This document shows positions 37,069 to 44,113 of a DNA stretch of 64,000 nucleotides, piece by piece (within the stretch, counting starts at the first letter, position 1; every line of letters begins with the position of its first letter). The position numbers were made by a program, and so were the translations under genes. The notes under the pieces are model-generated. The model had not been told where the DNA came from, made no database searches, and saw nothing but the letters and a program-made list of their open reading frames with translations. The stretch is taken from the NCBI RefSeq assembly GCF_003570705.1, contig NZ_QWVT01000002.1, positions 1 through 64,000 on the forward strand, given 5' to 3'. The DNA comes from Mesobacillus zeae (lineage in GTDB: Bacteria > Bacillota > Bacilli > Bacillales > Cytobacillaceae).

Positions 37069-37725
37069 TTATCCCTCCACAACAACAAATAACATATAGT
37101 AGTAATCGATGCCTTCGTGCTTTTCCCTGAGAACAGCTCTGTAGTCTAATATCTTTATTTCTTGCAATTCCAGAAGAGAAATATATGTATTCACTGCCGC
37201 ATCCAGGTTCACATTCAAACCGTTATCCCGAAAAAATTCACTTCTGCGATTAATCCATTCTCCATGCCGTTCGGGATGATAAGGTGTTTTTACAAGATTT
37301 AAACATAGTATTGATTTTTGGTTTAGTGGAATAACATTTTTTATATGGTCCATTATTTGAAAGTTTTCAAAAAAATCACCATTATATTGGCCTAATGGAT
37401 TGTCAATGGAGATAATATTAATGTTCGAATCTATCAAGTCCCGCTGAAACTCATCATTCATCAGCTTCTCTATTGAATTAGCTTGGATGAACTGTCCGTT
37501 CGTTATATTTTGTTCGAATGCTGCTTGTAATTCCTTATTCAGTTCATAGCCTATAATCTTTTCAGAAAAATCCACAAATCCTTTTGTATAAATAGAACCG
37601 CTGCCTGCAAACATCTCTAATACATTAAAGGGAGATGTAAGATATTCTTTCGCAAGCATGTGAACAGTTTCTGTGCATTCCCTCACATAACTTTCCCTGA
37701 CATTCATCAACGCCCAAACTCCCAT
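37069..37725 (-). CDS. Methyltransferase-like protein of unknown function
   Basis: A 218-residue protein. A Rossmann-type SAM motif is suggested by VLEMFAGSGSI (about 34-44), a following acidic position in YELN (about 61-64), and an SIDNPLG sequence (about 107) where amino-methyltransferases carry (D/N)PP(Y/F). I do not recognise a closer family. The start is uncertain: ATG at 37725 abuts its only ribosome-binding-like sequence, while TTG/ATG at 37710/37707 fit GGGAG better. It is the first gene after the two small peptide genes, from which it is separated by a long hairpin. Confidence 0.5.
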   Translation of the reverse strand: MGVWALMNVRESYVRECTETVHMLAKEYLTSPFNVLEMFAGSGSIYTKGFVDFSEKIIGYELNKELQAAFEQNITNGQFIQANSIEKLMNDEFQRDLIDSNINIISIDNPLGQYNGDFFENFQIMDHIKNVIPLNQKSILCLNLVKTPYHPERHGEWINRRSEFFRDNGLNVNLDAAVNTYISLLELQEIKILDYRAVLREKHEGIDYYYMLFVVVEG

Positions 37726-37739
37726 CCTAAATTCATCAT

Positions 37740-37780
37740 CTGTTTGCCCGCATAATAAATTGCATATATGCGGGCAACAG
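37740..37780 (-). other. Stable hairpin between peptide genes and downstream genes
   Basis: TTGCCCGCATA/TATGCGGGCAA (37744-37754 with 37767-37777), extended outward by CTGTT/AACAG around one bulged base, about 15 bp in all. No U tract follows on the minus strand, so it is more likely an mRNA processing or stability element or a partial terminator than a full terminator. This arrangement often sets precursor mRNA in excess over enzyme mRNA in peptide operons. Confidence 0.7.
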
Positions 37781-37815
37781 TTTCAATTGCTATTTTTCCC
37801 AGCGGACGTCCAGTT

Positions 37816-37887
37816 CTAATTGCGCTGCTTTGAAACAATTGTATTGACTTGGCCTAGTGGAATAGCTGTTAGCTCAACCTTTTTCAT
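37816..37887 (-). CDS. 23-residue peptide, copy 2 (candidate RiPP precursor)
   Basis: ATG to TAG encodes a 23-residue peptide that starts MKKVELTAIPLGQVN, has Thr at residue 16, and ends SKQRN. AAGGAGGTGAT lies 5 nt before the ATG, a near-perfect ribosome binding site. It differs from copy 1 by three bases in the coding region, two of them silent, which argues that the peptide itself is under selection. No signal peptide. It sits next to a PqqD-like protein, an oxygenase and an exporter, the setting of a ribosomally made, modified peptide. I know of no family with this sequence. Confidence 0.75.
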   Translation of the reverse strand: MKKVELTAIPLGQVNTIVSKQRN

Positions 37888-37950
37888 GTGTATCACCTCC
37901 TTAAAATATTCGTTGCATAATAATTGCTATTTCCGGATGGAGCATCAGTT

Positions 37951-38022
37951 CTAATTGCGCTGTTTTGAAACAATTGCATTAACTTGGCCTAGTGGAATAG
38001 CTGTTAGCTCAACCTTTTTCAT
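37951..38022 (-). CDS. 23-residue peptide, copy 1 (candidate RiPP precursor)
   Basis: Same reading frame and length as the peptide at 37816-37887, with Ala at residue 16. Preceded by AAGGAGGTGATC. It lies 52 nt after the PqqD-like gene. The two peptide genes form a direct tandem repeat with a unit of about 135 bp; the bases after the stop codon (AGAACTG...TAGCAATT) are partly shared but have diverged more than the coding part. Candidate modified residues are the C-terminal Ser-Lys-Gln-Arg-Asn. Alternatives are a signalling peptide for the HTH-TPR regulator or a translated leader. Confidence 0.78.
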   Translation of the reverse strand: MKKVELTAIPLGQVNAIVSKQRN

Positions 38023-38074
38023 TTAGATCACCTCCTTAAAATGAAAATCATTTATATGCATTTTCTGAATGCGA

Positions 38075-38314
38075 TCAACCAGCAATTAAAATTTCATTTT
38101 CAACAAGGAAATTAATAAATTCTTCTACCTCATCACAATCAAAATCATGCTGATTAAATAGTTCTTGAATGGTAACGTAGCGATCTAGCGCGGGCTCCAG
38201 TAAGGAATACGTGCTTTCCTCGATAAAAAATCCTTCTGAAGAATGGTGAATTACGATGATCTTCCCTCCCGGAGTATCTGTTACAGAAATCTCCGGATTA
38301 AATGTTATTTTCAT
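38075..38314 (-). CDS. PqqD-like small protein (candidate RiPP recognition element)
   Basis: 79 residues from an ATG six codons into the frame, behind GGGTGGT. The sequence pattern is that of PqqD-like winged-helix domains: a beta-rich N-terminal half (ITFNPEISVTDTPGGKIIVIHH), then helices ending in CDEVEEFINFLVENEILI, equivalent to the PqqD DVxxFLxxLxxxGLI pattern. In RiPP systems such domains bind the leader of the precursor peptide. Its gene lies immediately upstream of the two 23-residue peptide genes. Assignment is by pattern, not by close homology. Confidence 0.65.
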   Translation of the reverse strand: MKITFNPEISVTDTPGGKIIVIHHSSEGFFIEESTYSLLEPALDRYVTIQELFNQHDFDCDEVEEFINFLVENEILIAG

Positions 38315-38358
38315 ATCAAGACCACCCAATAAGTATTTTTAGACTGCAGATGTATCGG

Positions 38359-39270
38359 TTAATGTGCATAGCATTGTGAGATCAGCCTTCTTTTATCTTC
38401 AGGAATAGCTTGCTGGTTCGGTCCCAAAACTCCTCTGCCATGCACAAATCTTAATTGGTCAAAAATCAATATCTGCCCTGGCTGGAGTACGAATTCCTCT
38501 CTGACCTTTTCAGCCGCTTCCGACAATCTAGTAAAACTGCCTATAATTTTTTGCTTCTTCTGCTCACCCTCATGTGTCAGTACCAGCCCTTCCTTCTCAA
38601 AATGCTGATCCATCTTGGAAGTGAACCGATACACTCTTCTGCCGGCTAGGCTGTTATGGTCAATCACTGGAAACTGATCAAGACCTGTTCCTACTTCACG
38701 GACACCTTCATCATGCCAATACTTAAAGTGCGGACTGCTTAATAGCTTGATATCTTCATCGGAAAGGAATCCTATTGCTTTCTCCATATCAGCGAGGAGT
38801 GTCATACCTCCTCCATTCAGATCTTTCCGCATCGAATGAAACGAGATAAGTCTTGGAACGCGGCTGTATCCGACCATATCTACATGAAGTTTATTTTCGC
38901 CAACACCATGTGTCCGACCGGGATCAGCATCCAATTTCACCCCCAGCTCAAACCAGAAGCTTTCATCATTAAACAGCCATATGGGTTCCCCTGCACAGCA
39001 AACGAGGAGGAAGTTCAATAATCTGGCCTCTTCGTCACTGTTGACGATTTTATTGGAATCCAGTAGAAAGTATCCTTTTTCCTGTGTTGATAGAATGCTA
39101 TTTTTAAGATCATTGCAAAATTCAGCTAAAATTCTATTCTCATTTATAAGCTCCCGGACAGCTGCCAAATTTTCTTTTCTTGGAGATGCAGGGTCAATGT
39201 CTTGTAAAATGACTAAACCTTTTATTAGTTCATCACAAACCGTCGATTCCAGCCTGAATTCTTCAAACAC
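38359..39270 (-). CDS. Fe(II)/2-oxoglutarate-dependent oxygenase (TauD/clavaminate synthase-like)
   Basis: A 303-residue protein. The iron-binding facial triad is visible as HVD (LHVDMVGYS, about 142-144) and a distal His in LRFVHGRGVL (about 275), followed by a candidate 2-oxoglutarate-binding Arg in KRRLISQCYAH. The closest architecture is the clavaminate synthase/AsnO/VioC group, which beta-hydroxylates or desaturates amino acids such as Asn and Arg. The 23-residue peptides end in Arg-Asn, so hydroxylation of one of these is a specific but untested idea. GTG start behind GAGGGGGAT; it overlaps the ligase gene by 8 nt. Confidence 0.85.
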   Translation of the reverse strand: MFEEFRLESTVCDELIKGLVILQDIDPASPRKENLAAVRELINENRILAEFCNDLKNSILSTQEKGYFLLDSNKIVNSDEEARLLNFLLVCCAGEPIWLFNDESFWFELGVKLDADPGRTHGVGENKLHVDMVGYSRVPRLISFHSMRKDLNGGGMTLLADMEKAIGFLSDEDIKLLSSPHFKYWHDEGVREVGTGLDQFPVIDHNSLAGRRVYRFTSKMDQHFEKEGLVLTHEGEQKKQKIIGSFTRLSEAAEKVREEFVLQPGQILIFDQLRFVHGRGVLGPNQQAIPEDKRRLISQCYAH

Positions 39271-40732
39271 TTTTTATCCCCCTCTTCAACCGCATATTGC
39301 CAAGCTTATTTTTATCTATCTTTCCATTATTGGTTAACGGAAACTCATCCAGTACTTCGATATAGGGCGGAAGCTTGTAGCCTTCCAAAACAAATTTCAG
39401 CTTTTGCCGAATCTGACTTGGGCTGATGCGCGTTTGTACGAACAGCATTGAATATTCAAATTGCGCATCAGGCTGCAATACGGCTGCCTGTTCAATACCT
39501 TCAAGCCTGAGTGCAGCTTGTTCTATTTCTCTTGTACTGACTCTATAGCCGTTTTGTTTGAAAACACCATCATTTCTTCCGATGCAGTACAGATATCCAT
39601 CATCGTCCATCCTGAAAAAATCCCCGGTGTAAAGGGCATAGCCTTCTGCAGTTTTCCTGAATACTCGTTCTGTCAGTTCTTCGTTATTCCAATAACCAGT
39701 CATGACGTTAGGTCCCTCAACAACCAATTGTCCCGCCGTGCCAGGAGGTACTTTTTGATTATTTTCATCAATGACATAACAGCTGACATTTTGTAGCGGC
39801 CTTCCTACCGAATCAGCCTCCTTTGCCATTTCATCCGGCTGCAGAATCGATACTCTTTTACACTCAGTGAGTCCATACATTAGGTACACTTTACAATCCG
39901 GTAAAAGATCTTTTAGTTCATGTACAGTTTCCTTCGGCAAATGCTCCCCGGTATTCGTCAACATCCTTAACGACAAAGGTGTTTTTTCTCTGAGAAGCAA
40001 TTTTATTAAACCTTGGGTTAAATGCGGAAGCGATGGCAGGACGGTAATATTCCAGTCTTTGATTCTTTTTAATAGTTCGATACTCGAAAAGCTGGACTCC
40101 AATGCCAAAGTCGCATGATTTTCAAAACTTATAAACACTTGATACAATCCATAATCAAACGATAACGGCAAGAAATTGCCGATAACATCACTCGATTCAA
40201 TCTTCAATTCCGCTGATATGGCTTTTGTGCAAAAAATAATATTCTTGTGCGGGCACATCACCGCTTTAGGTGTTCCAGTGCTCCCGGATGTATATACGAG
40301 CAGCGCTAAATCACTCGGCAATAAATTGCATTTAGAATCAAAAGGCGTTGGATCATATTCATCCATATGTAAGTTGATATTCTTAATATTGGCAATTTTA
40401 ATCTCAGCACTTAATGAATCGACTAACGCAACATGGCTGACAACCAGCATTGAAGGAGAACAATCTTCAATGATATAGCGAAGATTATAGTCTGATGTTT
40501 GCGGGTTTAGGACAACTGCAATACCGCCAATTCTAGAAATTCCAAAAAGTAAATACAGTAATGGGATACTATTGTCCATCAAGATGAGGACACGATCGCC
40601 CTTTTTTATACCGTTATCTTTTAAATAGGAAGCCGCCTGAAGACTTTTCATTGCGATTTCCTTATATGTTATGGATTCGCCTTTCGTAATGACTGCTGTT
40701 TTTCCAGGAACTTTGCTTACAGCCTCATCCAA
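39263..40732 (-). CDS. AMP-dependent acyl/aminoacyl ligase (adenylation enzyme)
   Basis: 489 residues or slightly more, ANL superfamily. P-loop-like motif YTSGSTGTPKAV is at about 145-156, then YGLTE (about 275), YTGDFFRMD (about 370) and the C-terminal catalytic Lys in PLTNNGKIDKNKL. It should activate a carboxylic or amino acid and load it on the carrier protein at 41776-42051. The start is odd: the frame continues upstream of TTG 40732, and AGGAG at 40767-40763 lies 9 nt before an ATC codon at 40753; no ATG, GTG or TTG is correctly placed. Confidence 0.9.
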   Translation of the reverse strand: MDEAVSKVPGKTAVITKGESITYKEIAMKSLQAASYLKDNGIKKGDRVLILMDNSIPLLYLLFGISRIGGIAVVLNPQTSDYNLRYIIEDCSPSMLVVSHVALVDSLSAEIKIANIKNINLHMDEYDPTPFDSKCNLLPSDLALLVYTSGSTGTPKAVMCPHKNIIFCTKAISAELKIESSDVIGNFLPLSFDYGLYQVFISFENHATLALESSFSSIELLKRIKDWNITVLPSLPHLTQGLIKLLLREKTPLSLRMLTNTGEHLPKETVHELKDLLPDCKVYLMYGLTECKRVSILQPDEMAKEADSVGRPLQNVSCYVIDENNQKVPPGTAGQLVVEGPNVMTGYWNNEELTERVFRKTAEGYALYTGDFFRMDDDGYLYCIGRNDGVFKQNGYRVSTREIEQAALRLEGIEQAAVLQPDAQFEYSMLFVQTRISPSQIRQKLKFVLEGYKLPPYIEVLDEFPLTNNGKIDKNKLGNMRLKRGIKSV

Positions 40733-40778
40733 AAGATCATGTAAGAAATCGATGTTAAACAGCTCCTGTCAAAAAAAT

Positions 40779-41774
40779 TTACAGATGGTTTTTCATAAAA
40801 TCATTTAATAGAAGGATCCCTTGCAAATAAAGACCGGCTGCAGCATCACAATCACTCTCTAAAAAGAAAGGTGGAGCACTTAAAAAGTGTGCGGCTTCGC
40901 TAAACAGTGTTCTTTTTTCCCAGTTTTTGTCATTGCATCTTTCATTGATTCTATTAATGACTTTATCGAACAAATCTTTGTATTCACTAGGTCTACCGCT
41001 ATTTACATAAAACTCTATTTCCGGAATATCCTTTTCAAGTTCATATTTTAAAGAGAATTGGCCTCTTTGGATGACATGTGATTTCCCGTGGATCGATTGA
41101 AACAGCTTTCCTAGGTCATAAGCGAAATCTCCGCCCTTGTCTGTCGATCTTGGGTCGAGTAGCTTTAACTGCATCTCACCCTGTTGCTTCAGGAACAAAA
41201 TATGGTTTGCCTCAAGATCTCCATGTACAAAGGATAGATTAGATGGTGTTAAAGACTCCAAATTTTTTTCACGTAATAAGAAATCAAAAGAAGGAAGTGT
41301 ATTTGTGAATATCTCCCCATTTATTTTTAATGCTGGGGATAATATCAGCCTGCATAAATCCGGACGCTGGGAAAGAAAGTAGTGTATACGTTTTTCCATC
41401 CGCTGAATATGTGTTTTTAATACAAAGTCTTCCGGAACAGGTTTTGAATCTTTTCCATAAATATGACTAAACAATAAATCGATCAGTAAAGTTAATGCTT
41501 CATGGATTTCGTCCATTTGGCAGTCTGGGTCTAGTAAGGCATCATCCAGTTGGTTCATTTTGTAAAAAGGCATATGATACGAAACAGACTCCGCTGTGAT
41601 ATTAAATTCCGTGATTTCCGGAAAATATGATTTGATTTCATCTGGAAGATTTTGAAGATAATGAATTTGTTCAATCGTCGTAACCAAGTCCTTTTGTTGC
41701 GCTGTTTTGACGATATACGCTTGATCATTCCTGTTCATGACTTCCACTGAACTAAAATTAAGGGCTTGAACCAT
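40779..41774 (-). CDS. APH/choline-kinase-fold phosphotransferase
   Basis: A 331-residue protein of the aminoglycoside phosphotransferase/choline kinase fold. The catalytic loop HGDLEANHILF is at about 196-206 and the metal-binding LLDPRSTDKGGDFAYDLGK at about 220-238. It lies between the carrier protein and the ligase, so it is more likely a biosynthetic kinase, or a self-protection kinase acting on an amino-sugar product, than a general resistance gene. The gene begins 1 nt after the carrier protein stop. Confidence 0.82.
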   Translation of the reverse strand: MVQALNFSSVEVMNRNDQAYIVKTAQQKDLVTTIEQIHYLQNLPDEIKSYFPEITEFNITAESVSYHMPFYKMNQLDDALLDPDCQMDEIHEALTLLIDLLFSHIYGKDSKPVPEDFVLKTHIQRMEKRIHYFLSQRPDLCRLILSPALKINGEIFTNTLPSFDFLLREKNLESLTPSNLSFVHGDLEANHILFLKQQGEMQLKLLDPRSTDKGGDFAYDLGKLFQSIHGKSHVIQRGQFSLKYELEKDIPEIEFYVNSGRPSEYKDLFDKVINRINERCNDKNWEKRTLFSEAAHFLSAPPFFLESDCDAAAGLYLQGILLLNDFMKNHL

Positions 41775-41775
41775 G

Positions 41776-42051
41776 CTAACCGTGCAGCCTTTCCAGCAGA
41801 GTGTTAATCATAATACTGACACTGCTGACTGTTTCAAAATTTTCGGGGACCATCATATCATCTGTAATATTAATATGGAAATGATCCTCCAGACTGATGA
41901 CTAAACTGATTAATGCAATAGAATCAATGCCCAAATCGTCAACAAGATGATCATTCATCGATATATCATTACGAGGCTTGTAATCCTGAGAGAATGAAGA
42001 AATAACATCCTTGAGCACACTAATGTCTATATCTTTTAACTTAGTATCCAA
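41776..42051 (-). CDS. Acyl carrier protein
   Basis: About 91 residues. The 4'-phosphopantetheine attachment Ser is in DDLGIDSIALISLV, a good match to the D-S-(L/I) core. GGAGGG with 6-7-nt spacing points to a TTG start at 42051; a longer frame to 42084 is also open. It is a free-standing carrier that would hold the acyl or aminoacyl group made by the ligase at 39263-40732 for transfer by the BtrH-like enzyme at 42099-43040, resembling the BtrI/BtrH pair of butirosin synthesis. Confidence 0.9.
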   Translation of the reverse strand: MDTKLKDIDISVLKDVISSFSQDYKPRNDISMNDHLVDDLGIDSIALISLVISLEDHFHINITDDMMVPENFETVSSVSIMINTLLERLHG

Positions 42052-42098
42052 ATAAAGCCCTCCTGCCGGAATATCGAAATCCAATGGCAGTAAATATA

Positions 42099-43040
42099 TT
42101 AGCTGCCAGGAAGTCCAATCTCCTCAAATTCTTTTAATAATGCATTGTTAGCTTCCTCTTCACTTTTGGAAATCAGCTTTATTTGCTGGATGATTTCATC
42201 TGCAGCAATATTGTTTAGCGATAATCGGATTAAATCATTGGCAAGAGTGAACCAAAGCCTGCTTAAATCTTTATACAGCTGGCAAAGCTCGTTACTATAG
42301 CTGCTAAGGCTTTCACTCATAAATCCCCTGCTGCTGATAGTCCCATTCGGGTGCCGCATGATGATGGACAATGCCTGAAGGGCAACGGTTTGATGAATGC
42401 CGGAACATTGGTTAATTTCATAGATGCCATTCTCAAGCTTCATCATCTCTTTCACGATACTGCCGCGATTCTTCCGGGCATTGGCGATCATGATCTCCCT
42501 GATCCTGTCATGGATTTGCTGGTGTGAGAAATCGTTTTCGACTGAGATAGCTAAAGATTGATAAGGCTGGTTCTTCGTCTTTGAGCATGCTAGCTTTAAA
42601 TCTTCCATATCTATCGAAAAAGTCCCTTTTTCATCACTTAATAGAAAAGAACGAGTGATCTCATTAAATTCTTCCAATAACACAAGGTGATTTTCGTTAT
42701 TCCTTTTATAATTTTTCTTATCATACGGAAGATAAAAGCAATTAGCGAAAACTGGATGTACTTTTTTTTCGTTTAATATAGTCAAGGTCTTCTTAAATGC
42801 ACTGTTCCAATCTGGGTCAACTACTCTTTCCGACTTAATCCCGCTATTGTTATACAACGCAATTGAGTCAACCGAACATCCCGAAATCCTGTATACCGGT
42901 GTTAATGGATTGTCCTCTCTCGTTACTTTAAGATCCACCCCGCCGAATAAATGGAATAATTCATACTGTTTTAATGCGATTGCGGAATCTTTTTCTAAAT
43001 AGCTGCTAACACCAAAGTAAATACAATGTGAAGTTTTCAT
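42099..43040 (-). CDS. BtrH-like (papain-fold) acyltransferase
   Basis: A 313-residue protein. The N-terminal half matches the layout of the butirosin BtrH N-terminal domain: a near-N-terminal Cys in SHCIYFG (Cys6), a PV(x)xNCFYLPYDKKNY segment (about 95-110), His in NENHLVLLEEF (about 119) and an Asp in LLSDEKG. The C-terminal half (180-313) is helical and less conserved. BtrH moves an acyl group from a carrier protein to an aminoglycoside amine. The adjacent carrier protein supports the same chemistry here; the acceptor could be an amino sugar or the Lys of the peptides. It is the first gene of the leftward half-cluster. Confidence 0.65.
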   Translation of the reverse strand: MKTSHCIYFGVSSYLEKDSAIALKQYELFHLFGGVDLKVTREDNPLTPVYRISGCSVDSIALYNNSGIKSERVVDPDWNSAFKKTLTILNEKKVHPVFANCFYLPYDKKNYKRNNENHLVLLEEFNEITRSFLLSDEKGTFSIDMEDLKLACSKTKNQPYQSLAISVENDFSHQQIHDRIREIMIANARKNRGSIVKEMMKLENGIYEINQCSGIHQTVALQALSIIMRHPNGTISSRGFMSESLSSYSNELCQLYKDLSRLWFTLANDLIRLSLNNIAADEIIQQIKLISKSEEEANNALLKEFEEIGLPGS

Positions 43041-43114
43041 AATCCCAACCTTTTTTTATATTTCAAACTTAATTCCTGCAATATTCTTATACTCTTCATG
43101 TGGTTTCATAGGCA

Positions 43115-43144
43115 TTACTACCTTATTTATATTTTTTGTAGTAA
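43115..43144. promoter_or_regulatory. Candidate operator in the divergent promoter region
   Basis: TTACTAC and GTAGTAA, perfect inverse arms separated by 16 AT-rich bases, in the 150 bp between the BtrH-like gene and the HTH-TPR regulator. It probably binds the regulator, which would control both directions. Confidence 0.5.
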
Positions 43145-43192
43145 AATCTAGTCAGTTGAGGTAGAAATATACTGTGACTAAGGGTGAATCTG

Positions 43193-44113
43193 ATGAGTAA
43201 AATTGGAAAGCAATTAAAAATGCTGCGTAAAGAAAAGAATCTTACTCAAAAACAGTTAGCAGTAGGAATATGTTCTCAAGCGTTCATTTCCCAGCTTGAA
43301 AAAGGTTTTATCATTCCTTCCTCAGACATACTGTATAAACTATCCAAACGCTTAGGTGTAGATGTCCACTATTTCCATGAAACCGATGACCAATATTTAG
43401 ATGAAGTGATTGGCCATATTCGGTACTGCTTAAGGATTGGCGATTACCAAAACCTTCAAGAAACCTTGGATAATGAAAAAACGATTATTTTGAAAACTAA
43501 AGAAAATGAACAATTATATTACTGGCTTCAAGGGATATGCTCCTATTATTTAAACAACGACTTAAACAAATCGATTAAACTCTTCAACGATGCCCTGAAC
43601 GTTTTTTATAATAATGAAAGCCAATATACTCTTCGAGAGGTTGAAATATTAAACAGTATGGCAAATGTATTCAGTGACGATAAAAATTTTACAGTTGCCG
43701 AAAAGTACTATCTGAAATGCCTGAAGCTGCTGAAGCAGATTACGCATGATGATTCAAAAAGCAATAAGATTGTCAATGTCAGAATACTGTACAATTACAG
43801 CAAGCTATTATATAGAACGAACAAGCTGGAGAAATCATTATCGTATATAGAACAGGGAATTTTAATCTGCAATAAAATAGACTCTAATTATTTATTGGCA
43901 GAACTGATTTTTCAAAAAAGTTTGGTCTACTACTATCTCTCTAAATATGAATTAAGCTATCAGGCAATGAGAGATTCGCTTGTCTTATTTCAAGTCACCG
44001 GTTATCAAAACAGATCGCAGCATGTCATTGACTTAATGAATACTAAATTCGGACAGAAAGAATATGCAGTCGGGCATAATAAGCTGTTAAGTCCAAATGA
44101 AGACCTAATTTAA
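43193..44113 (+). CDS. HTH-XRE/TPR transcriptional regulator (PlcR/Rgg-like)
   Basis: About 306 residues. The N-terminal XRE helix-turn-helix (about 3-58, IGKQLKMLRKEKNLTQKQLAVG...FISQLEKG) is followed by TPR repeats to the end, the architecture of peptide-sensing RRNPP regulators. AAGGGTG supports the ATG at 43193. It is the only rightward gene in the cluster, divergent from the acyltransferase half and overlapping by 4 bp the end of the ligase gene of the other half. A cognate signalling peptide of typical secreted type was not found next to it. Confidence 0.85.
   Translation: MSKIGKQLKMLRKEKNLTQKQLAVGICSQAFISQLEKGFIIPSSDILYKLSKRLGVDVHYFHETDDQYLDEVIGHIRYCLRIGDYQNLQETLDNEKTIILKTKENEQLYYWLQGICSYYLNNDLNKSIKLFNDALNVFYNNESQYTLREVEILNSMANVFSDDKNFTVAEKYYLKCLKLLKQITHDDSKSNKIVNVRILYNYSKLLYRTNKLEKSLSYIEQGILICNKIDSNYLLAELIFQKSLVYYYLSKYELSYQAMRDSLVLFQVTGYQNRSQHVIDLMNTKFGQKEYAVGHNKLLSPNEDLI

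Noticed and set aside
37816-38022. Micro-peptides as PqqA and the PqqD-like gene as part of PQQ synthesis
   Set aside because: Length is similar, but the Glu and Tyr that build PQQ are absent and there is no PqqC or PqqE radical-SAM gene.
37816-38022. Micro-peptides as a microcin C-type precursor because they end in Asn
   Set aside because: There is no MccB/ThiF-like adenylating enzyme nearby; the ligases here are of the ANL type.
43184-43192. GTG 43184 as start of the HTH-TPR regulator
   Set aside because: It is part of the AAGGGTG ribosome binding site for the ATG at 43193.
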